DNA of 64,000 nucleotides from Scylla paramamosain (GCF_035594125.1 NC_087193.1:282501-346500), one strand, 5' to 3'. Shown: positions 21,784 to 33,894, counted from the stretch's first letter. The notes: generated by a model not told the origin, from the letters alone. Numbers and translations: made by a program.

Positions 21784-23005
21784 GTAAGTAAGTAAGTAAG
21801 TAAGTAAGTAAAGTTTATTGCCAATATATGTATTACAGATTCAAATAGAAATTATATTGTACCTTGGCACGGTGTGTCGAGCCGAGGCTCCCCGACATAC
21901 GAGTACATACTGCAGCTAAGCTGGTTTTAGCTGCGAAACGTTAATTGGCAAGTCAACATTAAAAAAGAAAACCTAGCTATTGATAGTTCAATGGACATAC
22001 ACAAAGATGCATATACATACTGCTCTTACATACATACATCCTCACACACATACACATATACATGTACCTACACTAATATTATAATAAATAAAGCAAACCA
22101 TATGCTAAACTTTTTACAGTGCATATGTTTATATATTTCTCAGAGCAATGAAATGCTCTTTAGCTTTCCTCTTAAACTGAGAAAAGTTATCACTATTTAC
22201 ATTTTTTTTTTCTTTTTTTATAGTGACAGGAAGATAATTCCATAGTTGCGGACCAAAGTAGAAAATGCTGAACTTAAATAATGTTGTGTGGAATTGAAAG
22301 CAGTCTAAATGCGTAAGAGGACTCTACAAATTTAAATGCATTAGTGTCTGGGAAATTTCTAGTGAATTAAAAGAAAACACTTATGAATATAAAAAAAAAA
22401 ATAAATAAATAAATAAATACAATAAATTGTGATCAGAATGTATTACATCTGTTGAATAAAACTTATCCATATTAAAACTTCATCGCAAAATTTTATTTTG
22501 AATAATTTTTTACATCTTTAGGAAAGAGAGCCATGCACATGACCATACTGAGACTCAATAGATTAAATGAGGGAAGCCGAGTGTATAGTAAAACACTTAG
22601 CAAGGCTTCATTATTGAGATGATTTCATATTTTATATAAAATTCTACACGTCCTGGACAACTGTAAATATACATTGTTTATATGGAATTTCCAATTAAGA
22701 TTATTATCAATATCAACACATAAAAAAAAATATATTTGAGTAACGCGTTGCAGTGTTTCACCTTCAAGGATTATTGGGGGGATATGATTTGTTATGGATC
22801 GATCCTAAAAAAAAAAAATCATTACTTTTATTTATATTAAACCTTAATTTATCTAGTTTTATCCAAGTATTTATTTAATTTAGTTATATTGTCAAGTTTG
22901 TATGTAGTGTAGATTACAAATATCGTTATCTTTCATCATCAAGTTTATGTGATCTGCATATATAGTAAATTTGAGTTCTGAGGTAGATTTGACTCAGTTG
23001 GTAAC
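21784..23005 (-). mobile_element. LINE family E fragment, RT end to 3' tail
   Basis: Minus-strand reading, with frame breaks: FTIYADHINLMMKDNDI (about 22985-22930) is an RT motif C with D to H in the second catalytic position. VDIDNNLNWKFHINNV (about 22715) is the conserved block after motif C. FGPQLWNYLPVTIKK (about 22240) and NFSQFKRKAKEHFIALRN (about 22190-22135) form the standard LINE C-terminal tail before a stop. The 3' UTR then runs to a (TTAC)n tail, seen on the plus strand as (taag)n at 21784-21812. The clade is not assigned. It is degenerate and truncated on its 5' side, where a CR1 scrap begins. Confidence 0.75.
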
Positions 23006-23007
23006 TA

Positions 23008-23062
23008 AACATAAGAACATAAGAACATAAGAAATAAGGGAAGCTGTACAGTAAGTGAGACT
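23008..23062 (-). mobile_element. CR1-like 3'-end scrap
   Basis: Plus-strand 'cataagaacataagaacata' followed by 'agaaataagggaagctg' is the reverse complement of the CR1-B 3' end with three TTCTTATG octamers. Only about 50 bases are present. Confidence 0.7.
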
Positions 23063-23180
23063 TACGAAAAAATCTTTGAATATCAGTCATCTTGCTGATA
23101 ACATGATATTTCCATAGTACTTGAACTCGTACTTGTTCCTGGACCCAAAGTATCCGTTAAGTATCCAAATAGTTTAGAGT

Positions 23181-23219
<39 letters not shown>

Positions 23220-23220
23220 T
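23063..23220. repeat. Short flank ending in (TTTA)n
   Basis: (TTTA)n at about 23177-23223 lies directly beside the 3' end of LINE A3. No gene is present. Confidence 0.8.
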
Positions 23221-23473
23221 CTATTTTTTTCTGTAGGAGGGGCACCTGCCAAGGACAAGAAAATTATAAGAAAAAAAAAAAAAGGATCCACTGAGGTGCT
23301 GATCATTAAACAGAATCAAAAGCGGTACTCAAAAATTAAATCTTCCTCTTGAAAGAGTTAAAATCACAGGAAGGAAAAAATACAGAAGCAGGCAGGGAGT
23401 TCCAGAGTTTATCAGAGAAAGGGAATAAAGATTGAGAATACTAGTTAACTCCTTCCTATGACTTAAACTCATT

Positions 23474-23525
<52 letters not shown>

Positions 23526-23696
23526 GTTGTTGACAGAATACGGGTGAGAGAAAGAAGAAAGTCTTGTGCAGCGAGGCCGCAAGAGGAGGGGAGGCAAGCA
23601 GTCAGAAAGATCCGAAGAGCAGTTTGCATGAAAATAGCGGTAGAAGATAGCAAGAGATGCAACATTACGGCGATGAGAGAGAGGCTGAAGGCAGTT

Positions 23697-23858
23697 CAGA
23701 ACATGAGATATCCAGAAAATAAAGGAAGGTGCAGGAAGCCATCGGGCCTACACGTGGCAGTCCCTGTAAATACTGAACCTCGAGGTCCCACGGAGACTCG
23801 AACTCGGATTGTTGGATTCAGAATCCAAAGTGCTAACCATTACACCATAGGACCGCAA
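23697..23858 (-). mobile_element. tRNA-Gln-headed SINE with a CR1-like 3' tail
   Basis: On the minus strand the element starts with a tRNA-Gln-like head (23854-23784). A short body follows, then about 60 bases (acagggactgccacgtgtag, ggcttcctgca, ccttcctttatttt, catgttc) that match the CR1-B 3' UTR and tail. CAGTT at 23692-23696 and again at 23859-23863 is a target-site duplication. The flanking LINE A3 sequence reads continuously across it. SINEs often borrow the 3' tail of a partner LINE so that its RT recognises them. Here the partner would be CR1-B, which is inference from the shared tail. Confidence 0.75.
23784..23854 (-). tRNA. tRNA-Gln (CTG anticodon)-like sequence, head of a SINE
   Basis: The 71-nt minus-strand sequence folds as a cloverleaf. 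The 7-bp acceptor stem is GGTCCTA with TGGGACC. The A box is TGGTGTAATGG. The anticodon stem is TTGGA/TCCAA around the loop TTCTGAA (anticodon CTG). The B box is AGTTCGAGTCT. The T stem has one C-C mismatch (CCGAG against CTCCG). It closely follows eukaryotic tRNA-Gln, but it is followed by a CR1-like tail and flanked by a duplication. I therefore read it as the promoter head of a SINE rather than a free tRNA gene. Confidence 0.7.
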
Positions 23859-24121
23859 CAGTTAGATGAGAGAAGTTGATAAGACTAAAAATAAAGTTTC
23901 TTATTTCACCCTGTCTAGAAGAGTGGTATCAGTGGAACCACCCTCCCCCTTACATGTGAGGGTGTGGTGGTTGAGAAAAACTGTCAGAGACAACTCAAAA
24001 CTCCTAACTTCATAGAAGCTGCTTTATCTCGAGATGAGATGTGAAGTGTCCAGTTTAAATTAGAAGTAAAAGAGAGACCAACAAATTTTTAGTGTAGAAG
24101 AGATTATATTTGAGAGGTATA

Positions 24122-24456
<335 letters not shown>

Positions 24457-25412
24457 GTATACTAGAAGAGGTATACTTGAGTGACATTGTAGAAATAGGG
24501 ATAGTTATCTGGAAGGTTGTGTCGAGTTGATAGATGGAGGAATTGAGTTTTTCAGGCATTTAACAATATTAAGTTTGCTGTGCCACAATCAGAAATTTTA
24601 GAGAAATCAGAAGTCAGGTGTTCTGTGGCTTCCCTGCGTAAACTGTTTATCTCCTAAAAAGTTGGAAGTCAACAAAAGATGTGGAAAAGTGCAGAGTGGT
24701 ATCATGAGCGAAGGAATGGAAAAGACAAGAAATCAATGATGAATAATAGGAAGAGAGTTGGTGACAGGACAGAAGCCCGAGGAACCTAACTGTTAATAGA
24801 CTTGGAAGAATAGTGACCGTTTACCACAACAGCAATAGAACGGTCAGAAATTAAACTGAAGATGAAGTTACAGAGAGAAAGATAGAAGCTGTAGAAGGGT
24901 AGTTTGGAAATCAAAGCTTTCTGTCAGACTCTATGAAAATTGTTTTGATATGTTTAAGGCATGAGCAAAATTTTCACCAAAATCCAAATCCCTAAAAGAG
25001 GATGACCAAGACATAATAAGGAAAGCCAGAAGATCACCAGTAGAGCGGCTTCGACGGAACCCATACTGGTGATCAGATAGAAGGCTGTGAAGTGATAGAT
25101 GTTTAAGAATGCTCTTGTTGAGGATATATCAAAAAAAAAAAATAGATAAATAAAGAGGCAGGAAATTAAAGCAAGAGGATAGTAGTTTGAGGGATTAGAG
25201 CTGTCACCTTTTTTTAGGAACAGGCTGAATGTAGGTAAACGTCCAGCAAAAACGAGAGGTAGATTCTGAGAAACAAAGTTGGAAGAGTTTGACTAGGCAA
25301 GGTGCAAGCACGGAGGCACAGTCTTGGAGAATAATTAGGAGGGAGACCATCAGCTCCATAAGCCTTCCGACGATTAAGGCCATCGATAGCAATGGAAAAC
25401 ACCACTGCAAAG

Positions 25413-25754
25413 GATCTTTAACTTTTGCTGCTAATCTGTTAGGACATTAGTGTAAATGCAGGAAGCGAGAAACATCTTTCATATGCTGCCTGAGCTGGCA
25501 TGCTGCTTCACCAAGAGACGCATAACAATCCATCCCCATCAGACATTAAGTAAGATTCGGTGAAAATTCTCCCACAGATAAGGTTTAACATTTAGTTAAG
25601 TTCTGAAGTCTTCAAAGTTTTATGGTTATTGTCAGCCCGTGCGGGAGGTGGGTAAATAATTGGTCAACAAGTCTCGTGATCTACCAAAGTGATCTACCAA
25701 ATACCACCAGTGTTTGAGAGTTTCACTGTCTGTATCACATTGCCCATATACTAT

Positions 25755-25817
<63 letters not shown>

Positions 25818-27324
25818 TGTGCTCTTGAAAAAAATGAAGTTGATGACATCAGTAAAAATGCAACTGTAACTGAACTCGCTCGTACTTGGGCTCAAGTTCA
25901 AGTATAAAACGGAATATTTACTTTTAGTATGGTACAACATAATGTACTCAGACCTAAGCCTGGTGAAGCGCTGTGCAATTGTCTAGAGGACAGTTGCCAG
26001 TGGGGAGGCAATTATCCTAAGCGAGCAGTCATCTGGGAGAGTTTTCCGTAGGCAGCTGTTCGGGGGAGCAGTTTTCCTAGAACCAGTTGTAGGTATGCAT
26101 GTGGTGCAGAGAGCGGTACACAAAGGCAATAAAAGGCGCTGTCATCCTCAAGATTTTCCTTACTCTCTATACAAGGGCAAACCTAAGAAGTAAAAAGAAT
26201 ATAGTGACGAAAATAATAATGCTGAATTCCTAAATTTATAACAGAGTCAATGTTTTATTCATATTTGCAATAGAAAAAAAAATGCCGCTATAAAAAGCTC
26301 AGTAGACATAATTTAATGTTGCTGTCCGGTTATTTTAAAGATGTCTTGCTGTTCCTCTTTAGAAAGACTCAAAAGATGGGAGTGGCATAAACAGAGTACA
26401 CAGATAATACTGATATCACCATGAGGGTATCTGTACTAAAATCGCATTTGTGTTGTTCATGTAAGAATTTATTTCCTTAGTAAGCAGTTTGAGTGTCATG
26501 AAATGGGAAAGATGGTAAAAAGAAAAGAAAAAAAAAAAACAGATTGAAGCAGAACTACTGTCAATGCATACATCAGTGGCTCCCAAGCGTTTTTTTTTTT
26601 TTTCTCCTGCTACCAGTTCACCTGTTTCGATTTTCCCTTCCACATACTTCAGACAAGGAAGTCATAAAGGAACTTTCAAGATGCTGCAAATAATCATCAA
26701 TTATTGATAATAATCATAATAATGAACTAGCAACTCCAGCCATACAGGAGATTTCAAAATACTACAAATAATTGTCAAGTACTGATAATTGTAATAATGA
26801 GTAATTAGCAGATTAGAGCATTACATTTTGAATATTACCTGCAGTACACACTGTGAAAAAAAAAATACAAATCTCATTCAGATGAAGTAAACAAGTAAAC
26901 GAAGGTGGAGACAGTGGAGCAACAGCAGTGGGGAGGTAAGACTGAACTGTTCTGCCCATTCCCTGCCCTAACTATGCCAGTGTAACCAGGTTCATAATAT
27001 ATAATCATTATATTGTGACTAAAAATTATGAAAATCGATCAAAAATATCGTGCCAAGTCACTAAGTAAGGCAATCATAGTATAAGTGTTGATTTCTTGTG
27101 TTATATAGTACTTCTTGAAAAAAAAAAAAAAGTAAATTGCCACATTCTATGATTTTTCTTTCTTTTCATGTTGGTTAATACATAATAATTTCTATTTCAC
27201 AGAAGAGACTTCTTACTGGAATGTTAAAATTTATCAATGGAAGAAATTTCCCTCAGGTTTGGTAATGCTCATCTGTATATTCTCTTTCCTAAAGAAAGAA
27301 ATAAAGAAAGAAAGAAAAAAAATA
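25413..27324. other. Gene-poor AT-rich stretch with (CA)n
   Basis: (CA)n lies at about 25757-25816. Otherwise there are scattered A-runs and no recognisable gene, tRNA or element. Open frames under 105 residues lack motifs. Confidence 0.5.
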
Positions 27325-27452
27325 AGGAAAATTGCAGAAAGCCAGTAGATCTACGGATGATAGTCCCTGCACAACACTCATGATCTCTCTAATCTTCCTT
27401 AAAGCTCCATATGACTCGGCACTAACATGATTACTGTATCTATTACAACTTT
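27325..27452 (-). mobile_element. CR1-like 3' fragment, diverged
   Basis: Plus-strand 'ataaggaaaattgcagaaag', 'gatagtccctgcacaac', 'ctaatcttccttaaagctcc' and 'ggcactaacatgattactg' follow the reverse complement of the CR1-B 3' UTR and C-terminal codons, with changes. It is an older copy lying just before the (CT)n. Confidence 0.7.
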
Positions 27453-27465
27453 TGTCTGTCTGTCT

Positions 27466-27571
<106 letters not shown>

Positions 27572-27578
27572 AGTAGAC

Positions 27579-28492
27579 ATGGGGCCTTGTGTTGCTGAGT
27601 CGACTGGTTGTGTTAGTTCTCCTGTTCTCGAGGCCTTCGTTGCGAAGGTCTCAGAGGTGGAGGCTGAGTTCCATCGAAGGATCTCGGAGGTGCAGGCTGA
27701 GTTTCATGAGAGGATCTCAGACCTGCAGGCTGAGTTCTATGAGAGGATCTCAGCACCTGTGGGAGGGTCGTGCCCCACCGTCACCTTACCTAGTAAGGCG
27801 ACGGAGGAGCAGTGGTCGGTTGTGTGCAGGGGAGCCAAGAGGGTGAAGGTCCTCAGGGCATCTTGCGTGGAGACGAAGAATCCCTTCAATGTGCTGGAGG
27901 AAGGGAAGGAGAAGGAGGTGGACAGGGCGGGAGGAGGCAAGAAGGAGGGGGCAGATGCAGTTACCCTGCCCCAAGGTAGAGTGCTTGTGTTTGGTGATAG
28001 GTTAGGCACTTAGATAGTGCGTTCTGTGCTAGGGATAAGAAGCGTAGGTCGAGGATGTGTTTGCCGGGGGCCGGGATAGGGAAGGTAGCTGATAGGCTAG
28101 ACACGTGCTTGGAAAAAGATGGGACCAAGCTCATTGTTTTTCTCAGTGCAGGAGGGAATGACCTTGGTAAGGTCAGGAGTGAGGAGCTTATCAGGAGGTT
28201 TCGACAGGCTTTGGACAGGATTAGGGACAAGGGAGGGATCCCCGTGGTATGTGGTGTCTTGCCGAGGAGGGGAGTTGGTGCTGAGTGGCTGTCCAGGGCT
28301 ATTACAGTGAATCGCAGGCTCGCGAATCATTGTAGGAGTAATGGATGGACGTTCATCGACAACTGGGACCTTTTCTATGGTAGGGACACCTTGTACGCCA
28401 GGGATGGAGTGCATTTGTCACGCCAGGGTGTTCGTGTTTTGGCCGAAACACTCGAGCGGGAGGTTACTGCACTCCAGCACTTTTTTCGTTAG
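27579..28492 (+). pseudogene. CR1 ORF1: coiled coil plus SGNH-like esterase, frameshifted, nucleophile lost
   Basis: Two open pieces, 27579-28013 (144 residues) and 28055-28492 (145 residues), make one protein with a one-base frameshift at about 28008. Residues about 22-60 hold three 11-residue repeats (VEAEFHRRISE, VQAEFHERISD, LQAEFYERISA), a hendecad-like coiled coil. The esterase blocks are VLVFGDRLG (block I; the serine of GDS is Arg), SAGGNDLGK (block III), and DGVHLSRQG (block V, D..H). CR1 ORF1 proteins carry this fold, thought to bind or process lipids or act as a chaperone partner. The Ser to Arg change would abolish hydrolysis. Confidence 0.85.
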
Positions 28493-28564
28493 TCGGGAGG
28501 GAAGAAGGGGTAGTGAGAAGGCGAGGGGCAAAATAGTTAAATCTAGAAAGGTAGCTAGCTCTGG

Positions 28565-31370
28565 GATGGTGAGAAATAGCTTAAGTGTTTACTACACAAA
28601 CTGTAGAAGTATTCTGAATAAAATAGACTTGCTTAGAGAAATAGTGAGCGTAGAGAAATTTGATATCATTGCTTTAACTGAAACTTGGTTAGATATGTCA
28701 GGAAAAGTATTTAATCCAGAGGTTAAGATAGATGGGTATACAATGTTCTATAAAGATAGGGAAAACAGGAGAGGAGGAGGCGTCGCGTTATACGTTAGGG
28801 ACATTACAGTGTTGTATGAACAGTAGAATTAAAACAGATAAAAAAGCAGAGTCGATATGGGTAGATATTAAGGAAGGATCGCAGTCAGTAGTACTAGGGG
28901 TAGTTTACAGACCACCGACCAGTACAGAGGAAATTAACACCTCACTGTGGCAGGAACTAAATAGAACAGGCAGGTACAGTCAGGTATGTGTGGTAGGAGA
29001 TTTTAATTTTAGGAATATCGACTGGAGTCTCATTGTGGGTAACAAGGAAGCAGAGGAATTTCTTAAGGTAATTCAGGATATTTTTTTTAAAACAGGTAGT
29101 CGTAGAACCCATAAGGGGGAATAATATTCTAGATTTAATTCTTACTAACAGGGAAGAAGCAGTCACGCAGGTAGAGGTTGGAGGACAGCTAGGTAACAGT
29201 GACCATAGGGAAATTAGGTACAATTTAGAATGGGAAGAAACAGTTAGAAACAAAAACACTAGTAAAATACCTGACTTTAGGAGAGCAGATTTTGAAGAAT
29301 TAAAAAGGTACCTCCAAGGAGTGGACTGGCAAAGGATGCAGGGTGAGGTCAGGTCAGGGAAGGAGTTCAGAGAGATAAGGCAGGATGAGAGAGATGAGGT
29401 GAGGCTCCAGAAGGGAGGAGGAAAGAGGAAGGGGGGAGCTAGGTGTGAGTATGTTAGAATGTTAGGTCATGCTGAAATGAGAGAGGTGAGGTCGAGGCGA
29501 GTAGATGAGGGAGTGGAGAGGATGGTAGGGGACGAGATGAGGGGACTAGGTGAAGTAAATGTAGATGAATTGTATAAATATTTCGTAGATAAAGTTCATA
29601 CAGGTCAGTTAGCAAATATCCCGTATAGAACAATAAGATCACAAAAAAATGACCCTAAATGGATGACTGCTAGGTTAAAGCGTTATATAGGGCGTAAGAA
29701 GAGATTAAGGGCAGGTGAAGAAGTTTTAAGGACACAATATAATGAATTAGTTAGAACAGTCAGGAAATTAACGAGGAAAGCTAAGGACAATTATGAATTA
29801 AAGGTAGCCAGCCAGGCGAAGACGGACCCCAAGGGATTTTATCAGGTATACAGGACGAAGAATAAGGATACTGTAGGTCCATTAAAGGCAGCAGATGGGG
29901 AGCTAGTTAGTTCTGGGGAGGAGATAAGTAAACTTCTGAATGATTATTTTTTAACTGTCTTCACCCAGGAAAACATGCAGGATATGCCAGATAGTGAACA
30001 GGTGTTTAGAGCAGATGAGAATGAGAAGCTGACAGATATTTCCATAACTAGGGAGATAGTGAAACAGGAGATAGATAGGCTAAAAAAGTTCAAGTCAACA
30101 GGACCTGATGAAATATATCCCAGAGTACTTAAGGAATGTAAAGAGATTATTAGTGAGCCGTTAGTTTCTGTCTTTAGGAAATCACTGGAGTCGGGTGAGG
30201 TACCAGTAATGTGGAGGCAGGCTAATGTAGTACCCATCTTTAAGAAAGGAGATAAAACTTTAGCGTCTAATTATAGACCTGTCAGCTTAACTTCAGTTGT
30301 AGTCAATAATAGCGAGGAACATTAGGGAACATTTAGACAACCATAACTTGATAAATCAGTCACAGCATGGCTTCACGAAGGGGAAGTCTTGCCTGACAAA
30401 CTTGTTAAGTTTGTACAGAAAGGTGTACGAGGCAGTAGATAATGGTGATAGTTATGATATCTTATATCTGGACTTTAGTAAAGCATTTGACAAGGTACCC
30501 CATCAAAGGCTCCTGAGAAAGGTTAGGGCACACGGGATAGATGGGAAGGTGTTAGGCTGGATAGAGTCATGGCTTAGTGACAGGCGACAGAGAGTGGTAA
30601 TAAACGGCTGGAAATCCGAGTTGGGTCATGTAATTAGTAAGGTGCCACAGGGATCAGTATTAGGACCATTGTTATTTCTAATATATATCAATGACTTGGA
30701 TAGTGGAATTAGTAGTGATGTTAGTAAATTTGCGGATGACACAAAGATAGGTAGATTAATTAGGTCAGAATCGGATGCCATCGCTTTGCAGGCAGACTTA
30801 GATAGAATGAATGAATGGGCGGATAGATGGCAAATGCAATTTAATATCAATAAATGCAAAGTGCTTAGCATAGGTAGAGGAAACCCACACAATAGGTACA
30901 CATTAAACAACCAAACTCTGGTAGGTACAGGGTACGAGAAAGATTTAGGAGTTATAGTTAGCTCTGAACTCCGTCTAGGGAAACAATGCTTAGAAGCCAG
31001 AAACAAGGCAAATAGGGTACTAGGATTCATTTTTAGGAGTGTTAAAAGTAGAAGGCCGGAAGTAATATTAAAGTTAGACTTGGCGCTGGTCAGACCTCAT
31101 CTAGACCACGCTGTGCAGTTCTGGTCCCCACATTACAGGAAAGATATAGGACTATTAGAATCAGTACAGAGGAGAATGACTAAAAGGATACAGGGGATGA
31201 GGAGTATTCCTTACGAGGCGAGGTTGAAGCTGTTAAATTTACATTCTCTAGAGAGACGTAGGTTAAGAGGGGACCTGATAGAAGTCTTTAAGTGGTATAA
31301 GGGTTATAACAAGGGAGATGTAAGCAAAATTCTTAGGACAAGATTTAGACAAGTTTATGGATTGGGATAA
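28565..31370 (+). pseudogene. CR1 ORF2: endonuclease and reverse transcriptase, frameshifted
   Basis: The first Met at 28565 begins the endonuclease (VYYTNCRSILNKID, ALTETWLD at about 28675, VVGDFNFRNIDW near 28990, LDLILTNREEA near 29130, and NSDHREI near 29200). Its frame shifts at about 28820 and 29100. The piece 29321-30325 (334 residues) carries the linker and RT fingers (MWRQANVVPIFKKGDKTL). The piece 30348-31370 (340 residues) carries motif A (YLDFSKAFDKVPH), motif B (KVPQGSVLGPLLF, Gly to Lys) and motif C (FADDTKIG, intact), then the thumb and C-terminal domain ([18 protein letters not shown]). A 14-bp deletion separates the two RT pieces. ORF2 makes first-strand cDNA at a nick cut by the endonuclease. 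Confidence 0.88.
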
Positions 31371-31470
31371 CAGATGGAAATAGGTAGGTGTGTTTCATAC
31401 AGGGACTGCCACGTGTAAGCCTGGTCGCTTCTTGCAGCTTCCCTTATTTCTTATGTTCTTATGTTCTTAT

Positions 31471-31474
<4 letters not shown>

Positions 31475-31559
<85 letters not shown>
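31475..31559. repeat. (TC)n microsatellite at the CR1 tail
   Basis: (TC)n with one TT interruption starts at the last octamer of CR1 B4. From 31560 to about 31735 there is unremarkable sequence. A short CR1-like scrap (FMDGD reading) lies at about 31765-31790. Confidence 0.95.
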
Positions 31560-31563
<4 letters not shown>

Positions 31564-31794
31564 ATGGATGCGGTGCGACCAACACCAAATATAAATTTAG
31601 TATTTCTTCGGGACTCTAAAAGACATAAATGTCAATTTCGACCATGTAGGTCTTCTCTTTGAGAAAGACATGTAAATCCTTAGATAAAAGTAACTAAATG
31701 CACTAAACAATTATTATATTCTACCGTTAGAAGTTGAAAATGTATGTAGATAAGTTGAATACAGGATTGGACAAATTTATGGATGGGGATTACT

Positions 31795-31798
31795 ATTA

Positions 31799-31858
<60 letters not shown>

Positions 31859-33200
31859 GAATGAACGAAGACGACCCACTGGAAAGCACGAATGCATAAG
31901 CCCGAAGGTCCAGTGGGTGGCACTTCACTGATAATTGAAGGTTTAGTAACAGGAAGAAAGCATAGAATAGTAAGATTTGAAAGGACTCTGACGGACTCTG
32001 GGATGAAACACCGGGAAAATTGTGATGCATTACATCGATTCACAGACAAGGCACGGTCGTTCAGGCTCGTGGAGTGTCTTGTAGCACTTGCCGGTTCTAA
32101 GGGAGCAGGCAAATGACGGTGCAACGGGTGGTTGACATTAGACATAATTTTGAAGAAATAAGACTGTGACCCTACCAAACGTCGATGCCGAAGTTTAATC
32201 TCAAGATTAGGGAGAAGAAATTTAATCTGGTTGAGTGCTCTATCTAAAAGTTTTAAATTAGACTCAGCTGCAGAAATCCAAACAGAATGACAGTACTCAA
32301 AATGAGGCAGTATGAAAGAGTAAAAGCAGCTTTTGGCAATATCATCAGAGGAATATATCCGACTGCACTTACGCAATAAACCAACTTTTCGTGAGATTCA
32401 CGACGCAAGTGAACTCAAGTGCAACTCAAAAGTGAGTTTGGGATCAAGGGTGACTCCAAGCAACTTTAGTGAAGAACAATTTAAAACTAGTACTCCATTG
32501 ACAACAATATCAGGGTGAGGAGGAAAAGGCGTCCTTGATCGATTAATAACCATACTGTGAGACTTACTCGGGTTTAGTTTCATACACTACCGATCACACC
32601 AAGACATAATCCTTGAGACATCTCGAGTGAGAACATTGGCGATTCTCTGTCCATCCTGACGGGAAGGAATTACTGCATATAAAGTGGTGTTGTTAGCATA
32701 AGCAACTATATCAGACTCAATCGTACACCACATGTCAAGAGTGTAAATAATAAAAAGAATAGGTCCCAGGACGCTTCCTCGTAGAACACCGGATAAAACT
32801 GGACTAAAGGAACTGAAACAGCCATCAACAGTCACACGCTGCTTTCTATCGGTTAGGAACTCTGAAATAATTTGATGGAAGCGGCCACCAATGATAAGAG
32901 ATCTGACTTTAGACAGGAGGGCTTTGTGGTTAACACGATCAAATGCAGAGTTAAAGTCAAGTGAAATTGCTCTAGACTCATAAACAGCATCAAGAGCAAC
33001 TTGAATGTCGTGTGTTATGTAAACAAGAACATCAAAAGTACTGAGACTTTTTCTAAAATCAAACTGATTAGATGGCAACAACTTATTAATATCTAAAAAA
33101 AACGTGTGAGACGCTTGGCTAACAGGGGCTCAAAGATCTTAGACAGATGATAGCTGAAAGTAGATAAGTTTGCCAAGTGTAGGCCTGACAGTTTCCTTAA
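31795..33200 (-). mobile_element. LINE family D copy, 5'-truncated, with a (TTA)n tail
   Basis: The minus-strand pieces are 33081-32587 (RT: LDFNSAFDRVNHKALL is motif A; SGVLRGSVLGPILF is motif B with Pro and Gln replaced; AYANNTTLYAV is motif C with both catalytic Asp changed to Asn), 32583-32398 (MKLNPSKSHSMVINRSRT, LGVTLDPKLTFELHL) and 32376 to about 31870 (C-terminal domain: ILPHFEYCHSVWISAAESNL). The 3' end passes into (ATA)n, seen on the plus strand as (tta)n at 31795-31857. The family is similar to other crustacean jockey-like LINEs I recall, with the clade unassigned. YANN makes it inactive. Confidence 0.8.
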
Positions 33201-33329
33201 GCCGGAGAAGAGAGCCACAGGATGTCAACAACGTGACACAAACTCACCTCATTCTGTAGATGTGAGCAGACGAACGAGCCGCGAGTGAATGAAGTGTGAC
33301 AAGCCCCTGGCCGTTATTTATAAGCGTTA

Positions 33330-33330
33330 T

Positions 33331-33379
<49 letters not shown>

Positions 33380-33422
33380 TAACAAATTTCGACATCAACA
33401 CTAATATCAGTGTGTTGCCATG

Positions 33423-33464
<42 letters not shown>

Positions 33465-33465
33465 A
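33330..33465. repeat. (GT)n and (CA)n microsatellites
   Basis: (GT)n at about 33334-33381 and (CA)n at about 33424-33461 lie in opposite sense about 43 bases apart, so they could pair as a hairpin. Confidence 0.9.
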
Positions 33466-33659
33466 TTCATACAACTTTACTTCACGTTCACTACTGGTAC
33501 AGTTTCTACATTCCTGTGAACAGATAACAAGTGGAGAAAAGACAGATATAGGACATTACACTCATGACGATTTCTTCCTTAAAATACGGCAAGATGACCG
33601 AGAGTGATCGTGATGATACAAGTAGCAGCTGCAGTATGAAGAGTAGCAGTAGCAACAGC

Positions 33660-33667
33660 AGTATTAA

Positions 33668-33707
<40 letters not shown>

Positions 33708-33742
33708 TCTTGTTGCTGTAGTAGTAGTAGAAGTAATAGTAA

Positions 33743-33774
<32 letters not shown>

Positions 33775-33825
33775 ATAGTAGTAGTAGTAGAAGTAGTAGT
33801 AGTAGTAGTAGTATTTCTTGTTCCT

Positions 33826-33882
<57 letters not shown>

Positions 33883-33894
33883 TTTCTTGTTCCT

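Larger units (their letters stand above)
27579..31474 (+). mobile_element. CR1-like LINE copy (B4), the most complete: ORF1, EN, RT and octamer tail
   Basis: The order is ORF1 with a coiled coil and an SGNH-type esterase (27579-28492), an APE-type endonuclease (28565 to about 29210), a linker (to about 29990), RT (about 30050-31000), the C-terminal domain (to about 31337) and a 3' UTR ending in three TTCTTATG octamers (31448-31474). An esterase-bearing ORF1 and an 8-bp tail repeat are hallmarks of the CR1 group. Defects are frameshifts at about 28008, 28820 and 29100, a 14-bp deletion at 30309/30310, and an internal deletion near 31338 that joins the C-terminal domain to the last codons. A (TC)n begins directly at the tail. 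Confidence 0.92.

Noticed and set aside
23784..23854. Independent functional tRNA-Gln gene
   Set aside because: A T-stem mismatch, no T-run terminator directly after it, a CR1-like tail and a flanking duplication show it is a SINE head. A genome search could still change this.
28055..28492. Free-standing host SGNH esterase gene
   Set aside because: It continues upstream into a coiled-coil ORF1 and downstream into a CR1 ORF2. It is part of the retrotransposon.
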